Part shown: one piece after another, positions 1 to 6,384 of the stretch
Layout: every line of letters begins with the position of its first letter
How positions within the stretch are numbered: position 1 is the first letter of the stretch
From: Bacteroidales bacterium
GTDB taxonomy: Bacteria > Bacteroidota > Bacteroidia > Bacteroidales > F082
NCBI GenBank assembly: GCA_016936505.1
Contig: JAFGXS010000008.1
Span: 1-34,762, forward strand
Direction of reading: 5' to 3'
DNA: 34,762 nucleotides
Translations under genes and position numbers: made by a program
Notes under the pieces: generated by a model
The model's database searches: none
Told to the model about the DNA's origin: nothing
Seen by the model: only the letters and a program-made list of their open reading frames with translations

Positions 1-91
1 ATATTCCGTCCGGGTTATTGAATTTATATTTTTCTGACATAAATGAATGCTTTGAGTGTTGTGTGGCACGTGTGAAAGAAATAGTTTTTAA

Positions 92-117
92 GCACGCACA
101 ACATGCGCGCGTTAGTA
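92..117. repeat. REP-like palindrome, copy A
   Basis: Core GCACGCACAACATGCGCGCG followed by TTAGTA. It is the most diverged of the four related GC-rich palindromes in the first kilobase. Confidence 0.6.
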
Positions 118-129
118 ATGGTGTTATGC

Positions 130-156
130 GGCACGCGCAATATGCGCGCGCCAGTA
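130..156. repeat. REP-like palindrome, copy B
   Basis: GGC, then ACGCGCAATATGCGCGC, then GCC and AGTA. This is a near-perfect inverted repeat with a small AT loop. Its mismatches are of the A/G and T/C type, so G-U pairing would keep the RNA stem. Confidence 0.7.
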
Positions 157-199
157 TTTTTGAGTTTCATGTGGTTTGCGTGAAAGAAATAGTTTAAAA

Positions 200-225
200 G
201 CATGCGCAATATGCGCGCACTAGTA
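200..225. repeat. REP-like palindrome, copy C
   Basis: GCATGCGCAATATGCGCGCA followed by CTAGTA. It shares the GCGCAATATGCGCGC core exactly with copy B. It lies 14 bp beyond the stop codon of the HTH gene and could act as its terminator stem. Confidence 0.65.
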
Positions 226-238
226 TGCGCTAATAATT

Positions 239-598
239 TTACTGTCCAGTCCGTTTCAGATACTCATCAATCAGGTTGCTGATGTCTGTCATTTTGCCCA
301 GGGGAATGGCGTTAAGTTTTCGGGTGAAATCTATTTCCTTTTCGGGTTTTTCCAACAGGCGCAGTGCATGGTCGGCGGGAATGTTGGTGTTTTCTTCGGG
401 TATCCATTCCAGCAAGTCGTTGGACGTGCAGTTTAATATGATGCACAAGCGCTCCATTATGTTTAAGTCGAGGCGGTGTACTTCGTTTTTGCTAATCTTG
501 CTTGCCAGATTGCTGCTGATACCTGCATGGTGCAGGAATCTGTAGGGCTTTTCTATTCCCCGGGCTTTAAAAACCCTGTTAAAATTGTATTGAAGCAT
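239..598 (-). CDS. Small Xre/Cro-type HTH regulator
   Basis: A 119-residue protein with a Cro/CI-type helix-turn-helix at about residues 5-66. The pattern is that of the small HTH_26-like regulators: an initial helix, a turn helix around HHAGISSNLASKISKNEV, then a helix ending in LCIILNCTSNDLLEW. The C-terminal 50 residues (DHALRLLEKPEKEIDF, then a final amphipathic helix) look like a short dimerisation or oligomerisation tail, which is inference. The ATG is at 596-598. About 50 bp upstream of it begins a 21-bp phased array running back to about position 900, so the array occupies the gene's own promoter region. I see no clear TAnnTTTG box there. Autoregulation through the array is the natural hypothesis. 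The real target is unknown. Confidence 0.88.
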   Translation of the reverse strand: MLQYNFNRVFKARGIEKPYRFLHHAGISSNLASKISKNEVHRLDLNIMERLCIILNCTSNDLLEWIPEENTNIPADHALRLLEKPEKEIDFTRKLNAIPLGKMTDISNLIDEYLKRTGQ

Positions 599-650
599 CT
601 TTATATTGTTTTTTATGGTTGGGTTCTATCAGTCTTAGAATTGCTAAAAA

Positions 651-902
651 ACTCTCTTTTTATCTTAAACCACTCTCTCAAACCACCTATTTACTCTCTT
701 AAAAAAGATAAATAGTCTCTTTATGGTAGTTTTAACTCTCTGTTTGAGGATTTTTACTCTTAGAATGGTTGTATTTACTCTCTATTGGAAGTAGTTTACT
801 CTTCGGTCAGTGTTTTTTACTCTCCGGTTGATGTTTTTAACTATCTGGTTGAGGATTTTAACTCTCCGGTTAGTGCTTTTTACTCTATGTAGAAAAGAAT
901 AA
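651..902. repeat. 21-bp helically phased array, 12 units
   Basis: The motif ACTCTC, or a one-mismatch version, recurs at 651, 672, 693, 714, 735, 756, 777, 798, 819, 840, 861 and 882: twelve times at exactly 21 bp. Seven units are exact (651, 672, 693, 735, 777, 819, 861). The others are AGTCTC (714), ACTCTT (756, 798), ACTATC (840) and ACTCTA (882). From about 735 on, most units begin just after a T-run of 3-6 bases, and many contain CGGTT or TGGTTGAGG after the motif. The interiors vary, so the register is better conserved than the sequence. A possible degenerate 13th unit (AGTCTT at 631) is one base out of phase. On the minus strand the motif reads GAGAGT followed by A. The array covers the region between the helical-protein gene and the HTH gene. 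Stop codons interrupt it in the frames I checked, so it is not a seven-residue protein repeat. Confidence 0.92.
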
Positions 903-931
903 CCGGCACGCGCCATATGCGCGCACCGGTT
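901..931 (-). terminator. REP-like palindrome D, possible terminator
   Basis: AACCGG at 901-906 pairs with CCGGTT at 926-931. The interior GCGC-CATAT-GCGC belongs to the same palindrome family as the three copies at 92-225. On the minus strand it follows the stop codon at 946 by 14 bp and is followed by ATTCTTTTC, so it may end transcription of the 219-residue gene and insulate the 21-bp array from it. The T-tract is weak. Confidence 0.55.
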
Positions 932-945
932 TAATAAGGTAAAAG

Positions 946-1605
946 TTAACTGCGCACGAGCAGTCCCAGGGCTTCGAGCAGCTGAGGCTGATCGTCGAGG
1001 GCAATGCGGGCAACATCGTACATGTTGCGCATCCAGTCATCCAAAGTGGCTAATGCTGCATCTTTGCTTTTGGTAGCGTCCTGCGATTCTCCCACTTCAC
1101 GGAGGTACTCGGCACGGGCGGCTTCTACTTGTTCAATGGCTGCCAGAGTTGCCGTTACTTCTTCAGGAGCAAATTTTAATCCGGCCAATGCCATCATCAG
1201 GTCGTTGTTGCCTTCCAGCAAGCGGTAAAAATTCCTTGCCTTTTCCATAAAGCTGACATAGGCTTCGGGCACGCGACCGGTTAAGCCGAGGTTTTTCAGC
1301 GTTACTTCGTTGTTGCGAAAGACTACCTTGGCTTTTTTGCGGTGCAGGGCATAGGTGGTTTGAAGGGCTTCATACTTTTGGTCGAACACAGCCCGGGTTT
1401 CGCGGGTTTCGTCGTCTTCGGTTTTGTTTTTGTCGAAGGCTGCGCGTGCGGCAGCATACAACTGATTTCCCGTATTCATGGTTTCGGCACTGTAACCGAA
1501 TTCAGCCATCATGGTGGCAATTTCTGACTGGTTGACCAGGTTTTCCAGGGCTACCCTGGAGTTTTCGAGGATTTGTGCCTCGGTTTTTGACTTAAAGTTT
1601 GTCAT
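946..1605 (-). CDS. Helical protein of unknown function
   Basis: A 219-residue protein with no signal peptide or membrane segment. Composition is rich in Ala, Glu, Leu and Lys, with long runs predicted to be helical, so an all-helical bundle is likely. The C-terminus (LDDWMRNMYDVARIAL, then DDQPQLLEALGLL) resembles a family of uncharacterised Bacteroidota proteins that I recall only as hypothetical. There is no catalytic motif I can point to. The ATG at 1603-1605 is the only sensible start. The gene reads toward the 21-bp array and HTH gene but is separated from them by a palindrome. No strong promoter is visible; TATCTTTA near 1768-1775 (minus) is one base off the Bacteroidota -7 consensus and far upstream. 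Confidence 0.75.
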   Translation of the reverse strand: MTNFKSKTEAQILENSRVALENLVNQSEIATMMAEFGYSAETMNTGNQLYAAARAAFDKNKTEDDETRETRAVFDQKYEALQTTYALHRKKAKVVFRNNEVTLKNLGLTGRVPEAYVSFMEKARNFYRLLEGNNDLMMALAGLKFAPEEVTATLAAIEQVEAARAEYLREVGESQDATKSKDAALATLDDWMRNMYDVARIALDDQPQLLEALGLLVRS

Positions 1606-2007
1606 AATAGTGTGTTTTAATTAATAAAAAAATATAAACGGTCCTGTTATGCAGGTACACGTGCAGAGTTAAAATGCTGCAACCACAGCGTGATCCTTTT
1701 TTCCTTCCTGAAAAAGCCTGTATAAGTTTTTGGCTTGGGTTTCTGGTTCTTCGTAAAGAACTGTGTTAAAGATACAAAAGATTTATTTAAATGAAAAAAG
1801 AAAAAAGAAAAAAGAAAAAAGGCTTTTGGCTCATACCCATCGATTAGCTATTAACGAATAACGATTCACGGCTGTTAGCTATTGGCATTGGCTATTCACC
1901 GCTCACTACTCACGAAAAGCGGCATTGGCTGGTCATAAGTTTTTATTTCAATTCTTTGTAAATTAGCGGGCTCAAAACTAAATCAACATCAAATCTTCTT
2001 AACCGAG
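1606..2007. other. Non-coding divergent intergenic region with simple repeats
   Basis: This 402-bp region lies between divergent genes and has no supported ORF. It holds a (GAAAAAA)4 tract at 1793-1820 and, at 1843-1930, degenerate short repeats: TTAGCTATT near 1845 and 1875, and GGCATTGGCT at 1884-1893 and 1921-1930. The second part looks like decayed Bacteroidota intergenic repeat. TAAATTAG at 1959-1966, one base off TAnnTTTG, may serve the plus-strand gene starting at 2008. Confidence 0.7.
1793..1820. repeat. (GAAAAAA)4 heptanucleotide repeat
   Basis: Four perfect consecutive GAAAAAA units followed by GG. It is prone to slippage, but lies about 190 bp from either flanking start codon, so any effect would be on promoter spacing rather than reading frame. 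Confidence 0.85.
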
Positions 2008-2505
2008 ATGGAAAGATCCGACAAAATGACTCCGGCTAATTATTTCAGGTCAACGAAAATTGTACACATTGCCATTGTGGTGGGGGTGGTATTTTATGCT
2101 GCTGTTACCCTAATCATAAACACAGTAGGAATGGGAGCGTTGCTTCCTGAAGCAGGTCCTCTGCTCATGATAGCGTTTCCTGCTATTAGTGTTGTTTGGC
2201 TTGCAGGTGGTGTGTTTGTTTTCAGAAAAAAGATGAAAGAAATATTGGTAAAGAAATATCTATCCGACAGGATGAACGACTACCGCGGTGCCCTGGTAAT
2301 ACAATATGCCATTCTTGAAATGCCTGCATTTATAGCTATTGTGGGTTTTCAGCTCACTGATAACAATATTTACCTGGCACCAGCCGCTGTGTTTCTGGCG
2401 TTCTTAATTGCTCTTGCCCCAACACGAAAAAAACTCATCAGAGATTTAAAACTCACACGCGAAGAGGCGGCTCAGGTAATGAACCCCGACTCGGAGATTA
2501 TTTAA
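2008..2505 (+). CDS. Small four-helix membrane protein, unknown function
   Basis: A 165-residue protein with four hydrophobic segments at about residues 18-40, 47-72, 92-116 and 120-138. They are paired around a basic cytoplasmic-looking loop (FRKKMKEILVKKYLSDR) and followed by a charged tail (TRKKLIRDLKLTREEAAQV). No family motif is recognisable. Many Bacteroidota carry such small membrane proteins of unknown role. The ATG at 2008 follows a weak -7-like box at 1959-1966. The stop overlaps the remnant methyltransferase frame on the opposite strand. It may be a lone transcription unit. Confidence 0.7.
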   Translation: MERSDKMTPANYFRSTKIVHIAIVVGVVFYAAVTLIINTVGMGALLPEAGPLLMIAFPAISVVWLAGGVFVFRKKMKEILVKKYLSDRMNDYRGALVIQYAILEMPAFIAIVGFQLTDNNIYLAPAAVFLAFLIALAPTRKKLIRDLKLTREEAAQVMNPDSEII

Positions 2506-2830
2506 ATTGCAGTGCCTGGGCTAAACAAATGAGGTCGAAACTATGATTGGTATAACCGATGTGTTCCGAATTCTGAACCGGGTAAATGATGTTTTGATGT
2601 TCTATCCGGTTCTGAACCTGGTTTTCGTTGATGTCGGAAGCATACACACGGGCAAAATAATCGGCCAGCGAGCGGGCGGTTTGACCATTTCCGCAGGCGC
2701 AGTCCCAGGCTGTTTCGTTGTTTGCTACCTGTTGCGACAGAAACTCAAAGATAGCTTTGGGATAAGTGGGGCGGGCAGACTGGTTGTTTTGCGAATCGAG
2801 GTTAAAGGTTTGTACGTTCTTATCGATCGA
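2498..2830 (-). pseudogene. Class I SAM methyltransferase remnant
   Basis: The minus strand has an open frame of about 110 codons without ATG, GTG or TTG near its beginning; an in-frame TAA (2831-2833) lies immediately upstream. The translation is clearly the N-terminal half of a class I SAM-dependent methyltransferase: QSARPTYPKAIFEFL, then the SAM-binding motif I WDCACGNGQTARSLA, an acidic strand YASDINENQ, and FDLICLAQALQF, where functional relatives continue with a WF-containing strand and a long C-terminal half. The frame stops right after this point. Full-length relatives are about 250 residues. It is therefore missing the C-terminal half and a start codon, and lies downstream of batE as a decayed passenger. 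The loss of the start is read directly; the family call is from motifs. Confidence 0.8.
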
Positions 2831-2847
2831 TTATAAAACCTGTGTGG

Positions 2848-3612
2848 TTAAATTGTTTTTACCGAATCTTTGGGCAGCCAGCCGATGCTTCCGTTGGAGA
2901 TCTTTATTTTCACCCATCCGTCCACATGATCGAGCAATTGAACTTTGGTTCCATCGTGGATCACAAACAGGTCGACCGAATTGGGCGACGGAGAGCTTTT
3001 AGCTGTAACCGACGGGGTGAACACAATGGCTTCTTTCTGGTTTTTGTTGTAATAGGTGCGTTGCGATGCCAGCCCGAAACTGGCAACGGTGATGATGAGG
3101 AACAACAGTACCGCAAAGAAAGAAAGCTGCCTGGTTCTTCGGGTATGCGAAAAGAAGAAAAAGCCAATAAAGAGCACCATAACAGCAAAAGAGATCAGGA
3201 AAAAGACAGTCCAGGCGTCGGCGGTAAACAGGTTATAGAAATAGTTCCACCAGCGTTTCAGGAAAAAGTGCGGCACCTGGTCTATTTTGTCCACAATCAT
3301 GCTGTTGGCGATGTTCAGGTTGTACTGAATGTTTTCGTTGTTGGGTTCCAGTTTCTTTGCTTTTTCATAAAAGAGTATGGCTTCGGGCAGGTTCTTCTTC
3401 CTGAAATAGGAGTTTCCCAGGTTGTAATAGAGTTTGGGCGATACCCAGCCTTCGCCGATGACGCGGTTGTACAAATCGATGGCTGTATCGTATTTCTGCT
3501 GATCGTAAGCACTGTTGGCCTGTGTCATCAACGAATCGGGGTTTGCAGCCCATAGTGATGGTCCCGAAATCAGGATAAAAAACAAAAAGAAATATTTCAG
3601 TTGTCGTTTCAT
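2848..3612 (-). CDS. batE: BatE, TPR and SH3 membrane protein
   Basis: A 254-residue exported membrane protein and the last gene of the bat operon. A signal peptide covers residues 1-22. TPR repeats at about 23-105 (ANSAYDQQKYDTAIDLY, YYNLGNSYFRKKNLPEAILFYEKA) are followed by two membrane helices at about 132-154 and 162-182. A bacterial SH3-like domain at 194-254 ends the protein (DGTKVQLLDHVDGWVKI). This order is typical of BatE. The TPR and SH3 parts are expected in the periplasm, where they would scaffold the BatA/B/D complex. The start lies 19 bp after the batD stop, consistent with co-transcription. The biochemical role of Bat proteins is not settled; they were linked to oxygen tolerance in Bacteroides. 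Confidence 0.92.
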   Translation of the reverse strand: MKRQLKYFFLFFILISGPSLWAANPDSLMTQANSAYDQQKYDTAIDLYNRVIGEGWVSPKLYYNLGNSYFRKKNLPEAILFYEKAKKLEPNNENIQYNLNIANSMIVDKIDQVPHFFLKRWWNYFYNLFTADAWTVFFLISFAVMVLFIGFFFFSHTRRTRQLSFFAVLLFLIITVASFGLASQRTYYNKNQKEAIVFTPSVTAKSSPSPNSVDLFVIHDGTKVQLLDHVDGWVKIKISNGSIGWLPKDSVKTI

Positions 3613-3631
3613 GTTTTCTTTTTTATTTGGC

Positions 3632-5491
3632 TTACTTCAGTGATTTTTCAGCTTGCATAATGGCGCTCATGGCTTCGGAATAAATGTTTTCCATTTTATC
3701 CTTGGTATTGCCAGGCGCAAATCGTGCATATTCTATGTTGTTCAGCGTGCTGATGAACCCGTTGATGGTTTCTTCAGCAACGTTTTGTTGTTGTAGTCGT
3801 TCGCGAACCGAATCCATGGAAAGGTCGCTCTGTTTGAGGTCGAATTTGTCGGCAATATAACCCCAGAGTGCCAGAGCAATTTCATCGTAGAAAGCTTTGT
3901 CGTTTCCAGTTTTCTTTACTTTCTGAGCCTTCATCAGTCGGGTGCGGGCTACTTTCTGCGCTTTTCTGTTTTTCAGAACAGAAACATTGGCTCTGCGGTT
4001 TTCAATCCTTTTTCTCAGCATAAAGGCTACAATAAGCAGGAGAAGAGGAATCAGCAGCAGCACGAAAAACAGTACCGAACCAAACAGGTAGGTGTTGGCT
4101 TTTACAAAATGATAGGGGCCACTTTCGATGTGCCGGATGTCTTTTCCAAGGAACCTGATATCTTCCTGTGCATTGCCGGTATAAACGGCGGTATTGCCAC
4201 CCTGTCCTTTTTTTACATGAATGTTGTAGGAAGGCGAAGTAATGGTGTGGTATTTTCCGTCAACCGGGTTAAAGTAGCAGAATGAAACCGGGGGAATGGT
4301 AAAGTTGCCCGGATTACGCGGAATGGCCAGGTATTCGAATTTCTTGCTTCCTGATATTCCTATGTCTGTTTTAATGGGGTTCGTAGTTATTTTGGCATCG
4401 TAGGTTTCAAAATCAGGCGGGAAGTTTACTTTAGGAGTATCAATCAGTTCAATGTTGCCTCTGCCTGTAATGTTGATGGTGTAGGTAAGCGCATCGTTGG
4501 TGGTGAGATCCGGCTTATCTATTCCGGTTTCAAATTTAAAATCGCCAACAGCCCCTGCAAAACAGGCGGGTTTACCGGCTTCGGGCAGTGGTTTCACATC
4601 AATATTGATGGCATTGGCTTTTAGAGTTTTGTTTACGTTTTTAACATTCTGATTAAAGAACGGATCGTTAAAGAAGTCGTCAAACGGGTCGCCGCTTCTT
4701 TTTTTCTGAACCCTGAGCTGAACCACACATTTTAATGTCATAGGGTCGATGGTCAGTTTTCCGTTTTGTTGCGGAATAAGCGCCATTTTGCGAATGGTGG
4801 CTACCACGTACTGATGCCCGTCGATGGTAGTGGTGCTTTGCTGTATGTTTGAATTGTCGCCCAGTAGGTCCTGCGACCAGAAACCTTTAAATGAAGAGAT
4901 TTTGTCGATCATCAGGTTCGAAACGGGTAAACGTGTGTAAAGCTTGTAGGTGATCACAATCTGCTGCCCGAGATAGGGGTGGGTGTTGTTGACTGTGGCT
5001 TTCACAAATACATCTTTGGAACCAATTGTTTGCTGGCTGGCGCTGTTGGTTTCGCTTTCGCCCCCCTGATAGGCATTGCTGCCCGCATTACTGTTTCGTG
5101 GAGTTCCTTTAATCACATCAATTTGCAGTTTGTTCGATCTGTACTGCTGACCTTTTACGTTAATGGCAGCCGGTTCCACATAAAATGTTCCGGTTTTTTC
5201 GGCCATTACAATGTAGGAGAAAGTAACATTGTACGACTGGCTCATTCTTCCGTTCACAAACTGCAGACTGGAACTGGTGGAGGTATTGGGGCCAGATAAT
5301 ACCGTTAGTCCTTTAAAATCGGGAGCTGAAAACCCTTTTCCGTCACCGTTGATTTGAAAAACAATCTGAAACTGCTGTCCTACTGCTACTTCCTCTGGCG
5401 CACTTGCAGTGAAGTGAATATCGTTGGCGGCCTGTGCCCATTGCCAGCCAAACAATAAAAGGAATAAGATGTACACTCCGCTCTTTTTCAT
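3632..5491 (-). CDS. batD: BatD, BatD-family membrane protein
   Basis: A 619-residue protein. A signal peptide covers about 1-21. A long periplasmic part made of beta-rich repeats follows (VAVGQQFQIVFQINGDGKGF; YLGQQIVITYKLYTRLPVS; LTTNDALTYTINITGRGNIEL), as in the BatD family. One membrane helix lies at about 468-492, followed by a basic stretch and a 100-residue helical cytoplasmic tail. The order and length match BatD of Bacteroidota. Unlike the other bat genes it has a 71-bp gap in front, containing its own -7 box and a hairpin. It likely contacts the VWA proteins BatA and BatB, which is inferred from conserved gene order. Confidence 0.92.
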   Translation of the reverse strand: MKKSGVYILFLLLFGWQWAQAANDIHFTASAPEEVAVGQQFQIVFQINGDGKGFSAPDFKGLTVLSGPNTSTSSSLQFVNGRMSQSYNVTFSYIVMAEKTGTFYVEPAAINVKGQQYRSNKLQIDVIKGTPRNSNAGSNAYQGGESETNSASQQTIGSKDVFVKATVNNTHPYLGQQIVITYKLYTRLPVSNLMIDKISSFKGFWSQDLLGDNSNIQQSTTTIDGHQYVVATIRKMALIPQQNGKLTIDPMTLKCVVQLRVQKKRSGDPFDDFFNDPFFNQNVKNVNKTLKANAINIDVKPLPEAGKPACFAGAVGDFKFETGIDKPDLTTNDALTYTINITGRGNIELIDTPKVNFPPDFETYDAKITTNPIKTDIGISGSKKFEYLAIPRNPGNFTIPPVSFCYFNPVDGKYHTITSPSYNIHVKKGQGGNTAVYTGNAQEDIRFLGKDIRHIESGPYHFVKANTYLFGSVLFFVLLLIPLLLLIVAFMLRKRIENRRANVSVLKNRKAQKVARTRLMKAQKVKKTGNDKAFYDEIALALWGYIADKFDLKQSDLSMDSVRERLQQQNVAEETINGFISTLNNIEYARFAPGNTKDKMENIYSEAMSAIMQAEKSLK

Positions 5492-5514
5492 AGAAGGGCT
5501 ATATATTTTTTGTT

Positions 5515-5522
5515 CAAAAATA
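5515..5522 (-). promoter_or_regulatory. Internal -7 box for batD
   Basis: On the minus strand this reads TATTTTTG, matching the Bacteroidota TAnnTTTG consensus. It would start transcription near 5510, giving a leader of about 19 nt before the batD ATG. No convincing -33 element was seen. Confidence 0.5.
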
Positions 5523-5543
5523 GAATTTATTTCTCATTACATG

Positions 5544-5563
5544 AAACACAAGTAGATGTGTTT
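5544..5563 (-). terminator. Hairpin at the batC stop codon
   Basis: AAACACA (5544-5550) and TGTGTTT (5557-5563) form a 7-bp stem with a 6-nt loop, touching the batC stop codon. There is no strong U-run after it, so it is more likely an attenuator or RNA-processing and stability stem than a full terminator. Confidence 0.4.
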
Positions 5564-6384
5564 TACCAGTTAATAACGTCAGGTTTGCCTTTAACAGCCT
5601 TTGCTTTTTTCTTTTCCAGTTTCTTCAATGTGCCTTTTTCGCTATTGCGTAAAGCATCAAGCATCCGCTGGGCCTCGGCTTTGGTCATTTGCGGCCGCTG
5701 ATTTCCGCCCTGCTGATTGTTTTGTTTGTTCTGGTCATTCTTGTTCTGATCATTTTTATTCTGGTTGTTCTTGTTTTGATCTTTGTTTTTATTCTGGTCG
5801 TTTTTATTCTGGTTGTTTTTGTTCTGATCTTTCTTGTCGTTTTTCTTATTCTGGTCGTTCTTTTTGTTCTGCTTGTTTTTGTCCTTGTTGTCTTTGTTGT
5901 TCTTGTTCTGATCCTTGTTTTTGTTTTTATTTTGCTGGTTTTTTAACATTTTACGGGCATATTCAAGGTTGTACTTGGCATTGTAATCTTTGGGATTAAG
6001 TTTAAGAGAATTGATGTAAGCCTGAATACTTTGCTCATATTGTTTTTTTTGCATGAGCGTATTGCCCAGATTATACCACGATTTGGCTTTGAGGTTATTC
6101 GACTTTGATTTTTTGGCAAGATGCGCAAAAGCTTTTCCGGCTTCCTCGTAGTTTTTTTCTTTGTACAAGGCGTCGCCAAGGTTAAAAGTGGCCTTTTGAA
6201 ATGTGGAATCTTTTGCCAGTGCTTTGCGGTACAAAACTTCGGCATCAGAAAATTTTCCTTTGTCAAATTCTTTGTTCCCTTTTCTTACAAGCTTATTTAC
6301 AGTCTGACCCGCGGCAGGCAAAGCAATCAGCGCGGTAAGCAGGGTAACAGCTCCAAATATTATATTTCTGTGGTTCATTTTCAT
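5563..6384 (-). CDS. batC: BatC, TPR protein with Lys/Asn-rich tail
   Basis: A 273-residue protein with an N-terminal signal peptide (about 1-26) and at least three TPR-like repeats at about 29-146 (KGNKEFDKGKFSDAEVLYRKAL; FNLGDALYKEKNYEEAGKAF; YNLGNTLMQKKQYEQSIQAY). Residues about 150-227 consist almost only of Asn, Lys, Asp and Gln in degenerate KNDQNKN repeats. A short conserved helix follows (MTKAEAQRMLDALRNSEK). This layout is typical of BatC. The start overlaps the batB stop by 4 nt (ATGA), indicating translational coupling. The low-complexity part is probably a flexible, highly charged periplasmic linker and should vary in length among relatives. Confidence 0.9.
   Translation of the reverse strand: MKMNHRNIIFGAVTLLTALIALPAAGQTVNKLVRKGNKEFDKGKFSDAEVLYRKALAKDSTFQKATFNLGDALYKEKNYEEAGKAFAHLAKKSKSNNLKAKSWYNLGNTLMQKKQYEQSIQAYINSLKLNPKDYNAKYNLEYARKMLKNQQNKNKNKDQNKNNKDNKDKNKQNKKNDQNKKNDKKDQNKNNQNKNDQNKNKDQNKNNQNKNDQNKNDQNKQNNQQGGNQRPQMTKAEAQRMLDALRNSEKGTLKKLEKKKAKAVKGKPDVINW

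Larger units (their letters stand above)
51..225. repeat. Imperfect 67-bp direct repeat carrying GC-rich palindromes
   Basis: Positions 51-117 and 159-225 are two copies of one block, offset by exactly 108 bp. Within their last 47 bp I count about 39 identical positions. Each block has an AT-rich half (shared GTGAAAGAAATAGTTT) and ends in a GC-rich palindromic core (ATGCGCGC) followed by TAGTA. A third palindrome (131-156) sits between them. No convincing coding sequence spans 1-238; the short open frame here only reads through the repeats. The stretch lies just downstream of the minus-strand HTH gene, so its hairpins could also end that transcript. Confidence 0.75.

Noticed and set aside
24..209. 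61-codon minus-strand open frame at the left edge
   Set aside because: It runs straight through the palindromic and direct repeats. Its two internal repeats come from the DNA repeat, and it has no family likeness.
651..902. 21-bp array as a protein repeat of seven codons or as a CRISPR array
   Set aside because: The frames I checked contain stops, and the units are too short and lack constant repeats separated by unique spacers of 30 or more bp. Only six bases are conserved per unit, and no cas gene is near.
2543..2836. Plus-strand 97-codon frame
   Set aside because: It lies opposite the methyltransferase remnant, whose translation shows clear family motifs. The plus-strand frame shows none.
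2842..3555. 237-codon plus-strand frame opposite batE
   Set aside because: It is a long chance shadow. The minus strand encodes BatE with TPR and SH3 features and correct operon spacing.
5689..5946. Plus-strand frame of 85 codons made mainly of Val, Ile, Leu and Phe
   Set aside because: It is the complement of the Lys/Asn-rich tract of batC. Complementing AAN codons gives TTN codons, so it looks like a membrane protein by chance.
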